DNA of 64,000 nucleotides, taken from assembly GCA_963924555.1 (NCBI GenBank), contig OZ004593.1, positions 5,824,480 through 5,888,479 of the forward strand, read 5' to 3'. The translations under genes and the position numbers were made by a program. Source of the DNA: Crambe crambe (taxonomy: Eukaryota > Porifera > Demospongiae > Poecilosclerida > Crambeidae). Each line of letters opens with the position of its first letter. Position 1 is the stretch's first letter. This document shows, in pieces, positions 1 through 11,487 of the stretch. A model generated the notes under the pieces. The model was given only the letters and a program-made list of their open reading frames with translations, searched no databases and was not told the origin of the DNA.

Positions 1-1363
1 GCGTGTCCCCACACTCACTGAACTAGATGGTGACATGTGGGCAAGTCAACTACTCACTATAAACACAATACAATCCTTGACTATTGTCATCTTTGACTTC
101 ACTGACACACCAGGCTATGTTGGGATACGGAGAGTCGAGGTGGTGATGTTCAACTGTCCACAGCGGGGGATAGCATTTACTACCGTCAACCTCTTAGTAG
201 CCACAGGTAGAGGTCAGCCCTTCAATCATCTTGGTCCCATCTCTGTCAGTTCCCTCACCTCCTGTAAGTATCTCGTGAGAGTGTGTTTGTCAATCACTGA
301 TTCTCGACCAGTAATTGGTCTACAATTCAGCCTTGACCAGGACTCTGACTGGGTGCACCTGGCTGAGGTGACCTTCTATGCCAGAGGTTCCACATGTCCA
401 CCAAATATCATCCTCAATCCACCTACAACACCACCACCAGATACAACACCACCAAATACAATGTCACCAACTACACCCACAACACGATTGGATGCAATAT
501 CATCAGATAATATTTTGGCATCATCAGGAGAATCATCACAGAATACAACGACTTCAATGGAATTTTTTGGAATATCCACTCAAGATAAAATAACCACCAC
601 CATCATAGCAGTAGTGGTCCCTCTCTCCATTGTCCCCATTATTATTATCATTGTAGTTGTCCTGATCCTCTGCATAGTCTGTACCACTAAACACAAGTAC
701 CGACTCGGAACCAAGGAGGACCACACAACCACCCACAGACAAACACACAACCATCAACCTCCACAAGACAGAGGACATATCAACCTGTGTGAAGAGACAG
801 GACAAGCATACTACTCCTCAATACACGACATTCAAGGAGAAGATGTCCCAGCAGATCAAGTCTACAACCGCCTTGAACGAGACACTGGTCCAGAGAGGGG
901 AGGGGCCAAGTCTTCCCGGGGGGCTACTGTGGACCAAAACAAGGCAGAGATGGGAGCATACTCTACCGTGTCCTACATTAAACAACCTCAAGTCTCCAAG
1001 GAAGCTGGTATGAATGATCCACTCTCACAGCTCTATGCTCAAGTTGATGAGGATGTAAAGAAAAAGAAAAGTGAAGACATCTTTGCAACTGACCAACAAG
1101 AAGAGGCTTCTGCTTCTGCATTATATGCTCAAATGGATGAGAAGAGAAAGAAAAAGAAGAAGAAAATAGAGGAAGACACTCCACCCCATGAGCCAGACCA
1201 GCTGTATGCGCAAGTAGACAAGAAGAAGAGGAAGAAGAGAGAGAAGGAGGAGATTGAGGAGGTGTCTCCACAGGAGTCAGGGGATGTGTACTCTGTAGTT
1301 AATAAACCTAGTGCTCCTCCAGTACCTCTCAAGTCAGACCTCCTCATGGAAGAACTCCAGTAA
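1..1363 (+). CDS. C1: kinase-less DDR-like receptor, partial (5' end outside window)
   Basis: This is the last exon of a type I membrane receptor, and its open frame runs from the first bases of the window. Its signal-peptide exons and the first two ectodomain cysteines lie upstream. Visible parts are the VPTLTELDGDMW block, FNCPQ, LTSCKYLVRVC and the W-x-x-LAEVTFY strand. A Thr/Pro-rich stalk and one membrane helix (VVPLSIVPIIIIIVVV) follow. The tail carries YYSSIHDI, VYNRL, YSTVSY, three LYAQ(V/M) modules spaced by Lys/Arg tracts, VYSVVNK and APPVPLK. No kinase domain follows the helix. The tail is almost identical to those of C3 and C8, so these three are recent duplicates. The DS-like (discoidin receptor) assignment is from pattern only. 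A signalling role through SH2 and SH3 partners is inferred. Confidence 0.8.
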   Translation, partial: RVPTLTELDGDMWASQLLTINTIQSLTIVIFDFTDTPGYVGIRRVEVVMFNCPQRGIAFTTVNLLVATGRGQPFNHLGPISVSSLTSCKYLVRVCLSITDSRPVIGLQFSLDQDSDWVHLAEVTFYARGSTCPPNIILNPPTTPPPDTTPPNTMSPTTPTTRLDAISSDNILASSGESSQNTTTSMEFFGISTQDKITTTIIAVVVPLSIVPIIIIIVVVLILCIVCTTKHKYRLGTKEDHTTTHRQTHNHQPPQDRGHINLCEETGQAYYSSIHDIQGEDVPADQVYNRLERDTGPERGGAKSSRGATVDQNKAEMGAYSTVSYIKQPQVSKEAGMNDPLSQLYAQVDEDVKKKKSEDIFATDQQEEASASALYAQMDEKRKKKKKKIEEDTPPHEPDQLYAQVDKKKRKKREKEEIEEVSPQESGDVYSVVNKPSAPPVPLKSDLLMEELQ

Positions 1364-4300
1364 ATGCATAGCCACATAACTAATGAATGTTTGAGTTAAA
1401 CGAATAATGCATGCCATTATGGTCAGGATTACGTCATTTCCCCCTTATGCTGTCACACAGAGTGAATGAATATGTTCATTAGCTAACTAGTTCACTTTTG
1501 TTATATTGTAGCCAATGTTGAACTTATGTGTGTGTCATGAATTCAAGCTGTGAAATTGAATACATTCAACTAAGTGATCTCATAGTACTGAAATATCAAA
1601 ACCCATACCTGTTCTGTATACATTGAAACATGCACTGGAAATGGGTGGTAGCTAACTTTCAAGATCATCAATCAGTTCATAACCTTGCATGGCCAGAGCT
1701 AAAGTGGTACGGCTGAATAGTAGGAGTGTGTTAGCACTCCTTATGTAGGGTTGGCAGGTCAAAGACTATACCTAAGACTGTATAAACCAAAAAACTTCTC
1801 TTGTGACACAGGTCGTCAAAAGAACTACAGTGAATATCAGCTCAAAGAATTCAAAACACATTTCATAAGAGAAAGAAAATGATTCATAAAAGATTTGTTT
1901 TGTCTGTTTATCGCTTAGAAATTGAATAAAGAATTATTTCTAGCTATGTAGTTATTATGTCCATCTAGACAAAATAATAATTACTTGACAATGATCTTTT
2001 CCCAATTTGAGTTCAGTCGCTGCTATAGCAACTGCAAAAGGTGGTATGGCCATGGCTGTATAGCTCTGGCCATGCTTTGTACCCACATTCAATTTTTAAA
2101 TACAGGTTTCAATAGAATACCCACTCTAACCAACTACATTACTGTAGCTATGAATAGCTAGTTAGTTTTGTACTGAAGTGAAAAATAAGTTCAGCCGTTA
2201 CATGATGATGTTACCATGAAATTGTAGCTACTGGGCTGGAGGGAGGGTAGATTAGGACAGTGAGGAATGATCCTCAGTTAGAATTATCCATGGAGGGATC
2301 ACAGGGGCCCCCCTAAATTTTTCTCTACTAACTGAATCAGCAAGCAAAATAGCAAAACTATCTATTGATGCTGGGCTCCCTAAAATCATCATCCTATGCC
2401 CATAGGAGGTTTAACATGCCTGTTCAGATGGAGTGGCCATTCCTTACCAGATAGTACTACAATTGCAACTAATTACCAAAATAGATGTAGTGCTTCTCTG
2501 AATACCATGGGATTTGTCTTCAGGTATTAATTTCCACAATAATATAGTCTATAGCTACTTAGCCTTACAAGATCAGAATTGATAGAGACACAATGAGCTT
2601 CTAAAAGGAAATGTGTGGCTAGTTATTTATAACTAAGCTAGCAGTTGGGTAGGCCATATGGTTACTACTACATACAAAAGGCCAGACAGAGGTTATGGTC
2701 AAAGTGGTGTAATAGGAAAGAAGTCCATCATCTATACACATCCATCTTTATATTTTTACAACATAACACAGTGCAACAAAAAAATTTTAGTGGTCAGGCC
2801 AGGATGTAGGTGTGGTCAAATGAAATGGGTGTGGCTAAACAGTGTGTCACTTATTATACTCATCAATAAATTATGCTGGCATTTATTTTAGGTGTGCTGG
2901 AGCATTTTGAATAGAATTAGCTAGGTATGCTGAAGCATTATAGTTAGGTAGAATTCTAGTGGCTGGTTCGCATGACATGATGAATAGCATGCACACAGCT
3001 GCTGCAGCCGGTCAGCATTGACTTAGCAACATCTAGGTCAGCATTTTTAGCATATTGATATAGAAAGTAAAGATGCCCGAATGTTCGATGATTCCATTTT
3101 ACATGCATGACATGATGAATAGCATAGTCCTTTGAGAAAGTCCTGCTCCATCAGACCAGATATCAAAGGTAGATCTCAAAGCATTTTGGGCAGTGTGCTT
3201 CAGAATTTGAGAATAGCATTATAGGGAGAAATTCAACATGAATGTGTTAGGTCAAAGGTTAACTTATCTCCCAAATTGGTCAGGCCATGGCCTGACTGGC
3301 CTGACCAGTTGCTACAGGCCTGCTAGCTACTAACTATATTTTCTTTTAAAATAACTATAACCAGGCATGTGTCACGTAAACACTTTTAAAATGGATTGTG
3401 AGTGGTAGATATAGGAAATTAGGATCTGATAGGATCAGAAGCCTGAATGGGCCTGCCCCTCTCTACTCTTAAACTCCTTCCACCACCAATGCAAATGACT
3501 TCATTAATTAATAATAGTGGGTAGCTACTGATTAAGTTTAAATCACTAAATAATAATACCCGCAATTTAAAATATCCTCAAGTATTCTTTTCAACTGTAC
3601 CCATGATTTTCATGCGGAAAAGTTATACTGAGGTTCTAAAGCCTTCATATTTGCTGGAAAATGTACCAGTTGCTGCATAATATGTGGATCAACCAACTTT
3701 ACATAACTTGTGTGAACTTCTCTAAGTCATGTAATTTGCCCCAATATTCTGCCTAGGTATTACCTTGCACATAAGGTTGATTATCTGGTCTGACCAATCA
3801 ATACGCAATGTAGTTACACAGCCTCACATGTAACTACATCTCCTTGACTGAACATATTGATTTGCTCAGCTATAGTATAAAACTTGAATGCATTTAGCTA
3901 GTCCATTGACCAAATTTCTCTGGCTACTGACAGTTACCTAGTTACATCATTATAAGCACCCCTAGCTAGGCCATGCAACATGATCCATTAATCTCTATGA
4001 ACTTAAGTTCTTAGCTATAGCTGTTCTCATACCTTTCATGTATCAGCAATGGAGATGAAATCCTGTTGAAGATGGAGGGCATTTCTAGATGCAATACTTT
4101 AGACACTTGAAGAAGGTAACTGCATGAAAAAATAACGATTGAAATTAAACTCATGAAAGAAACCACTAAACCTATGTACATACGTACCATTAGCCATAAA
4201 GGAAACTGATGAATTCATAATTACGACATAATCATAAACATTCCATATGCCATAACTATACACTTTTTATATTGTCAACAGAATCTAATAAAAGTTATGC

Positions 4301-4398
4301 CTGTCCTATCAGCAAGTCATATTTAAGAGCAGTGAAGTATCAGTTTCCTGAAGTCTGACTAGCAGTTAAACTCTATACAGTGTGAAACTACATACACT
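1364..4398. other. Intergenic spacer, type A
   Basis: No convincing gene is seen; the short open frames here have no conserved features. By eye the spacer is nearly identical to 11488-14538 and closely similar to 36126-39107. It contains a perfect-looking palindrome around 3277-3307 (GGTCAGGCCATGGCC followed by TGACTGGCCTGACC) that recurs in other spacers. The last ~160 bases are the upstream block of the next gene. Confidence 0.7.
4241..4398 (+). promoter_or_regulatory. Conserved upstream block of the array genes (putative promoter/5' UTR)
   Basis: About 150 bases directly before the first coding exon are repeated upstream of every complete C2-C10 copy. They include a TTTTTATATTG AT-rich (TATA-like) stretch, AATCTAATAAAAG, AAGAGCAGTGAAGTATCAG and CTCTATACAGTGTGAAAC. 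Equivalent blocks end at 9241, 14538, 19022, 24186, 29315, 33940, 39107, 44144 and 44675. Conservation next to the start codon suggests a shared core promoter and 5' UTR. The transcription start is not visible. Confidence 0.45.
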
Positions 4399-6968
4399 AT
4401 GCTAAAGGTAAGACTAATACTGTAGTATGCAGACCTATACTTTTTGATACAGTAGCTATCATACTCTTTATGATGTGAAGGATAATTATCATATTCCTTT
4501 AATAGGAAAATAATAATCTATATGTATAGCTACATAAATGGTGGATTTTTTTATTCATCACCCAACAGAAAAAAAAGTTACACTTGCTAATAATTAGCTC
4601 ATGCAGGCATCACAGAAGGTATACAATTATTGCTGCTTTTTATTTCATGAAACTATTCCATGAAAATTTAAGGTTAATAATTTTATGGCTTTGCATAGCT
4701 ACATCTCTGGCTGAACATGCTGATTTGCTTAGCTACATAATTATGTATATTATTACATTGACTCTGCTTACTGAGAATGACAGTTATCGCTAGTTACATC
4801 ATTATAAAGAATAACTTGCTAGGCCATGCAACATGATCTATGAATTTTAGTATGGTCATCCTCCTTAGCTACAGCTATTCTCATACCATCAGCATTAGAG
4901 ATGAAATCCTGGATGGCACCTCTGAATACAACACTTTGGACACATGAAGGCTGGCAAAGCATGTAAACTGCAAAAACAAGTTATAACAATGATTAGTCTC
5001 ACCTAACAGGTATATTTATCAAAAATAACATTTGTTTTTGCAGTGAACTGCACTTTTTGAGTTAGCAAGTATAAGTATTGTAAGTATTGTATTTGTGAAT
5101 GGTACCCACACCATTGGCAATAGCTACTTGGTCCTTTCTATAACTTTCAGATGGTTTATATACACACATGAAACTAAAAGATGGATTGTTTAGTTAATTT
5201 CTGGTCAGACAATTCTAAGGTACTCAACTTGTGACTATAAATTAAAATTAAAGAGCAAAACTAAACAAATACTTCAAAAATTAATTCTTATTAACCTCTT
5301 CTATTTACCTCTATACCATTGAATTTTACTGTTGTACAGGGGTACGAGTTTGTAATAGCACTCTTTCTGAGTATTTTTCTTCCACTCATCTCGTCTCAAG
5401 GTAAATCTATTATTATCTGAAAGCATTCCACTTTTGATATAGCTGCATTATAGTTGACTATAATATTCCACACAGTCTATCCTGAACACTACACATTTCC
5501 CACTGGTATATCAGAGAATGGATCATCTCCTACTGGAAACTGTTCTAATGTTAGTATGGCTGGCACAATGACAACCTGTCTACAACCAACCTCCAGTGTT
5601 CTGTTTGATGGGCATGTCCCTACACTCACTGGACTAGATGATGACATGTGGGCAAGTCAACTACTCACTACACAATCCTCGACTAAGGTCATCTTTGACT
5701 TCACTGATACACCAGGCTATGACAGAATAGAAAGAATTGAGGTGGTGATGTTCAACTGTCCACAGTGGGGGACAGCATCTACTTTAATCAACATCGCAGG
5801 GGCCACTGCTAGAGATCAACTCTTCAAAGCTTTTGCTTTTACCTCTGTTAGTTCCCTCACCTCCTGTGAGTCTCTTGTGAGAGTGTGTTTGTTAACCAAT
5901 GTTTCTCAACCAGTAATTAGTCTACAATTCATCCTTGACCAGGACTCTGATTGGGTGCACCTTGCTGAGGTGACCCTCTATGACAGAGGTTCCACCTGTC
6001 CACCAAATGTCATCCTCAATCCACCTACAACACCACCAGATGCAACGCTATCAAATACAACATCACCAACTATACCCACGACACGATTGGATCCAATAAC
6101 ATCAGATAATATTTCGGCATCATCGAAAGAACCATCACAGAATATAACAACTTTGATGGGACTTGCTAATCAAGATAAAACAACCACCACCATCATAGCA
6201 GCAGTGTTCCCTCTCTCCATTGTCCTCATTATTGTTATGATTGTAGTTGTCCTGATCCTCTGCATAGTCTGTACCACTAAACGCAAGCACCAACTCAGAG
6301 CCAAGGAGGACCACACAACCACCCACAGACAAGCACACAGCCATCAACCTCCACAAGACGGAGGACACATCAGCCTGTGTGAGGAGACAGGACAAGCATA
6401 TTACTCCTCAATACACAACATTCAAGGAGAAGACATCACAGCAGATCAAGTCTACAACCGCCTTGAACGAGATACAGGTCCAGTAAGGGGACGGGCCAAG
6501 TCTTCATGGGGACTTACTGTGGACCAAAATGAGGCAGAAGTGGGAGCTTACTCTACTGTGTCCTACAGCAAACAACCTCAAGCCTCCAAGGAAGCTGGTG
6601 TGGAGGGTATGGAAGATCCATTCTCACAGCTGTATGCTCAAGTCAATGAGGATGTAAAGAAACCGAAGAAAAGTGAAGACATCTTTGCAACTGACCAACA
6701 AGAAGAGGTTTCTGCTTCTGCATCATATGCTCAAGTGGAGGAGAAGAGAAAGAAAAAGAAGAAGAAGAAGAAAGAAAAAGACACTCCACCCCACGAGCCA
6801 GACCAGCTGTATGCGCAAGTGGACAAGAAGAAGAGGAAGAAGAAAGAGAAAGAGGAGATTAAGGAGGTGTCTCCACAGGAGTCAGGGGATGTGTACTCTG
6901 TAGTTAATAAACCTAGTGCTCCTCCAGTACCTCTCAAGTCAAACTTCCTCATGGAAGAACTCCAGTAA
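4399..6968 (+). CDS. C2: kinase-less DDR-like receptor with tyrosine-motif tail
   Basis: Three exons are 4399-4407 (Met-Leu-Lys), 5340-5400 (61 bases, signal peptide) and 5476-6968, all with GT-AG borders. The spliced frame gives 520 residues. A hydrophobic signal peptide ends in LISSQ near residue 23. The ectodomain has six cysteines at about 46, 58, 118, 154, 161 and 198, and DS-like blocks (DMWASQLL, VIFDFTDTPGYD, IEVVMFNCPQW, DWVHLAEVTLY). A Thr/Pro-rich stalk spans about 199-262 and the membrane helix about 263-289. The tail has YYSSIHNI, VYNRL, YSTVSY, three YAQV modules with Lys-rich spacers, VYSVVNK and APPVPLK. A likely poly(A) signal AATAAA lies at 7004-7009. The start was chosen because only splicing to the Met-Leu-Lys exon supplies a signal peptide in frame. 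Binding of SH2 proteins is inferred; the ligand is unknown. Confidence 0.85.
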
Positions 6969-9241
6969 ATGCATAGCCACATAACTAATGAATGTTTGAG
7001 TTAAATAAACAATGCATGCCATTATGGTCAGGATTACATATAATGATACAGGCACACTTTTCCCCTTATGCTGTCACACAGAATGAATGGATATGTTCAT
7101 TAGCTAACTAGTTCACATTTATCTTTTTATGTGTGTGTCATAAATTCAAGCTGTGATAACTATGAAAATGAATATACATTTAACTAAGTGATTTCCATTC
7201 TGTATACATTGAAACATGCACTGGAAATGGGTGGTAGCTAACTTTCAAGATCATCAATCAGTTGATTACTTTGTAGCTACCCACATTCAGGGTCAAGGGA
7301 TATTTTTAAAAATACAGGTTGATAGAATACCCACTCTAACCAACTACATTACTGTAACTATGTAGATTTCAGGATAGTTAGTTTTGTACTGAATTGTTGA
7401 ATGTTATGAAGGGAAAACTAGCTACTTAGCTACATGATTCATAAAGTTCAGCCATTACTTCAGAATGTATATACGCTACCATGAAATTGCACTTGGCTGG
7501 AGGAGGGTAGATTAGGACAGTGAGGAATGATCCTCAGTTAGAATTATCCACTGGCAGAGGATGGGGATCACAGGGGTCAGGCCCCCCCCCCTAATTTTTT
7601 TCTCCCATAAATTGCTTTTACTTTATGAATCTTCTTCCTATGCCAATATTATCCATAGGAGGTTTAACATGCCTGTTCAAATGGAGTGGCCCTTCCTTAC
7701 TACAATACAATTACCCCAAATAGGTGTAGCTATAGTGCCTTTTAACCTCTGAATACCATGGCCTCAGCTAGAAAAATAAGGGGATCTTTTATCTTCAGGT
7801 ATTAATTTCCATGACAGTTTATACTCAGCCTTACAAGAGCAGAATCAATAGAGACAATGAATGAGCAACTAAAAGGAAATGTGTGGCTAGTTATTTATAA
7901 CTATGTGATGGAACCACAACAGCTGGGTAGGCCATGGCCTCTCCACTTTCTGGTTACAAATTCTAACTATAGAGTTCAGCAGAAAACATACCCCACACTA
8001 GTGATGATGGGTGTGGCCTTCCAGTAGTCACTCATGCATATTGAGTGCAGAAATTGCCACTGTTGAAAGAGTGAATGCAGAAGCGTCTTCCAGCGCTTCA
8101 CAATGTGAGTCTATCACTAAGGTAGCTACCATTCAGATTTTACCTTTGTAGCTACACATTATTAGCTACTATAGCTATACACAGACACTAAGCCTGATCA
8201 CTTTACTCCTTGCTGCGCATGCGCACGCAGGGTAATAACACATGTACTAGTAAAGGATTGATAGCATGTAAATTTTGGACCATGCCCACTTTGCCAAGCT
8301 ATTAAAAAAATTTTTTGACAACTTAATTTTCTACATTTTAGCTATAGAGGCTCTACTTATGGAACAATGAAGAGAAATGGATCATAATAGCTATGCAGGC
8401 TAACTAATGCACTACAGTACACTAGTCAGTAGTGCCACTACATACAAAAGCCACTACATACAAAGCCAGAGAGGCATCTGAGGAAGAAATCCACATACCA
8501 GTTGCTGCAGATGTGGATCAAACTGATTTACTAATTATTAACCAACTTGTGTGAAGTCATGTAATATGCCTCAATATTCTGCCTAGGTATTACCTTGCAC
8601 ATAAGGTTGATTATCTGGTCTGACCAGGCAATCATCCAACTAGAAAAAAGTTTATGGACTGACATTGTAGCCTCACATGTAACTACATCTCCTTGGCGCG
8701 ATTTGCTCAGCTATAGTATGAAACTTGAATGCATTTTAGCTAGTTCATTAACCAAATTTCTCTGGCTACTGACAGTTAGTTAGTTACATCATTATAAGCA
8801 CCCCTAGCTAGGCCATGCAACATGATCCATATTTTGCTTAATCTCTATGAACTTGAGTCCTTAGCTATAGCTGTTCTCATACCTTTCATGTATCAGCAAT
8901 GGAGATGAAATCCTGTTGAAGATGGATGGCATTTCTACAATACTTTAGATTCATGAAGAAGGTAACTGCATGAAAATGATGACTGAAATTAGACTCATGG
9001 AAGAAACCACTGCACCTACGTACCATTAGCCATAAAGGAAACTGGAAGTGATTATAGATTCATAAATACGTCATATAAACAGTCCATGCATTAACTATAC
9101 AGTTTTTATATTATCAACAGAATCTAATTAAAGTTGTGTCTGTTCTATCAACCAGTCAGATTTAAGAGCAGTGAAGTATCAGTTTCCTGAAGTCTGACAA
9201 GCAGTTAAACTCTATACAGTGTGAACTATATACAGTACACC
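6969..9241. other. Intergenic spacer, type C
   Basis: No supported gene. The sequence resembles 16825-19022 and 31599-33940. Shared landmarks are a C-rich run after CAGGGGTCAG, CATAGGAGGTTTAACATGCC, and a short inverted GC patch (GCGCATGCGCACGC near 8214-8228) before GGTAATAACACATGTACTAG. The last ~160 bases (9081-9241) are the conserved upstream block of the next receptor. Confidence 0.65.
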
Positions 9242-11487
9242 ATGCTAAAGGTAAGACTGAGACTGTAACTATTGCAGGTCATCCCTCAGTCAGTAAAGGC
9301 TATGTACACCTTTTTCAAATAAACTAAATGATATCTTTTGTTTTGCTGTGTGTATGTGCAATCGCTGCATGGACTGCATTTGTCACTATGCTCCGCTAAC
9401 TGTCATAAAATTGACATAAACCCTACATCGCTGCTGCCATAATGATATTATCCTTTTTGGCTACACCTTGCAGCAATATAGGGTTTATGTCAATTTTATG
9501 ACAGTTAGCGGAGCATAGTGACAAATGCAGTCCATGCAGCGATGTAGGGTTTATCAATTCTGTGACAGTTATTAGCAGAGAAAAATGCAATACATAGCCA
9601 GCACCTTGTTTCTGTACTTGGTCTTTGAATCCGTATTCTTATCTCTTTTGTGGGTAATTTACATAGCTATAAAAATACATGACAGATGGTTCAGTTGCTC
9701 TCTGGTCTGATAATTCTGATAGTAAAATACTTGGCTATGATTAGAAAAGCACAATACTTTATTATTATATTGTGCATTGATTAGCTTTAGTTATTATTGT
9801 ATAGGGATACAAATTTGGACCAGCACTCTTTCTGAGTGCCTTTTTCCAACTCATCTTCTCATCTCAAGGTAGCTAGCTAGCTATTCTATTTGACGTATTC
9901 AATATTACAGCTACTGGTAGCTATGACTTATTATCTGAGAGGATTTTCACATTTAAACTTTGATGTGACTATAATCCCACAGTCTATCCTGAACGCTACA
10001 TATTTGTCACTGGTACATCAGTGAATGGATCATCTCCTACTGGAAACTGTTCTGATGTTAGTATGGATGACAAAATGACAACCTGTCTGCAACCAACCTC
10101 CAGTGTTCTGTTTGATGGGCATGTCCCCACACTCACTGAACTAGATGGTGACATGTGGGCAAGTCAACTACTCACTATACCACGATCTATGGATAAATCA
10201 ACTACTTTTGTCATCTTCGACTTCACTGATACACCAGGCTATGACAAAGTAAAGAGAATTGAGGTGGTGATGTTCAACTGTCCACAGCGGGGGATAGCAT
10301 TTACTACCATCCACCTCAAAAGAGCCACAGCTAGAGGTCAGCTCTTCAATGATTTTGGTAAGATCTCTGTCGGTTCCCTCACCTCCTGTAAGTATCTCGT
10401 GAGAGTGTGTTTGTCAGCCACTGTTTCTCAACCAGTAATTGGTCTACAATTTGACCTTGACCAGGACTCTGACTGGGTGCACCTTGCTGAGGTGACCTTT
10501 TATCCCAGACGTTCCACCTGTCCACAAAATGTCATCCTCTATCCACCTACAATACGACCACCAGATACAAAACCATCAAATACAATGTCACCAACTATAC
10601 CCACAAAACGATTGGATGCAATAACATCAGATTATATTTCGGCATCATCAGGAGAACCATCACAGAATACAACGACTTCAATGGAATTTTTTGGGATATC
10701 CACTCAAGATAAAACAACCACCATCATTATAGCAGCAGCGGTCCCTCTCTCCATTGTCCTCATTATTGTTATTATTGTAGTTGTACTGATCCTCTGCATA
10801 GTCTGTACCACTAAACACAAACACCAACTCAGAGCCAAGGAGGACCTCACAACCACCCACAGACAAACACACAACCATCAACCTCCACAAGACAGGGGAC
10901 ATATCAACCTGTGTGAGGAGACAGGACAAGCATACTACTCCTCAATACACGACATTCAAGGAGAAGATGTCCCAGCAGATCAAGTCTATAACCGCCTTGA
11001 ACGAGACACAGGTCCAGAGAGGGGAGGGGCCAAGTCTTCCCGGGGGGCTACTGTGGATCAAAACAAGGCAGAGATGGGAGCATACTCTACCGTGTCCTAC
11101 ATTAAGCAACCTCAAGTCTCCAAGGAAGCTGGTATGAATGATCCACTCTCACAGCTCTATGCTCAAGTTGATGAGGATGTAAAGAAAAAGAAAAGTGAAG
11201 ACATCTTTGCAACTGACCAACAAGAAGAGGCTTCTGCTTCTGCATTATATACTCAAATGGATGAGAAGAGAAAGAAAAAGAAGAAGAAAATAGAGGAAGA
11301 CACTCCACCCCATGAGCCAGACCAGCTGTATGCGCAAGTAGACAAGAAGAAGAGGAAGAAGAGAGAGAAGGAGGAGATTGAGGAGGTATCTCCACAGGAG
11401 TTAGGCGATGTGTACTCTATAGTTAATAAACCTAGTGCTCCTCCAGTACCTCTCAAGTCAGACCTCCTCATGAAAGAACTCCAGTAA
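9242..11487 (+). CDS. C3: kinase-less DDR-like receptor with tyrosine-motif tail
   Basis: Exons are 9242-9250 (Met-Leu-Lys), 9805-9868 (64 bases, one codon longer than in most copies) and 9983-11487, giving 525 residues. The signal peptide ends in LIFSSQ. The ectodomain has the six family cysteines and the DS-like blocks. It differs from C1 and C8 mainly after QLLTI, in the segment between FTTI and SLTSC, and just before GLQF. The tail is nearly identical to C1, with IKQPQVSKEAG, three YAQV-type modules (the second is YTQM), VYSIVNK and APPVPLK. A foldback element sits in intron 1 at the same place as in C8. C3 and C8 are therefore duplicates of one ancestral gene, and the tail may be homogenised by gene conversion. 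Confidence 0.85.
9361..9542. repeat. Foldback (palindromic) element in intron 1 of C3
   Basis: An arm of about 75 bases starting ATCGCTGCATGGACTGCATT is repeated in inverted orientation, ending in AATGCAGTCCATGCAGCGAT, around a short centre near 9436-9470. The arms match closely, so the transcript could form a long hairpin. The same element is found at 34032-34204 in C8. It looks like a non-autonomous foldback transposon; no coding capacity is seen. Confidence 0.75.

Noticed and set aside
789-1013. Alternate plus-strand frames inside the tail coding region
   Set aside because: They overlap the receptor frame, have no start context or domain, and arise because the tail has few stop codons in other frames.
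978-1377. Minus-strand open frames opposite the receptor tails (here and in every array copy)
   Set aside because: They are shadows of Lys/Glu-rich coding sequence read backwards (Ser/Phe-rich), and they vary with the repeat tracts instead of being conserved themselves.
2658-2891. Short open frame in the type A spacer
   Set aside because: The near-identical spacer at 12770-13000 does not keep it open in the same form, and no feature of a protein is seen.
5476-6968. Canonical ITAM in the array tails
   Set aside because: Most YAQV modules are separated by about 25 residues, longer than the 6-12 of an ITAM, and the residue two before Tyr is Gln or Ala, so they are only ITIM-like.
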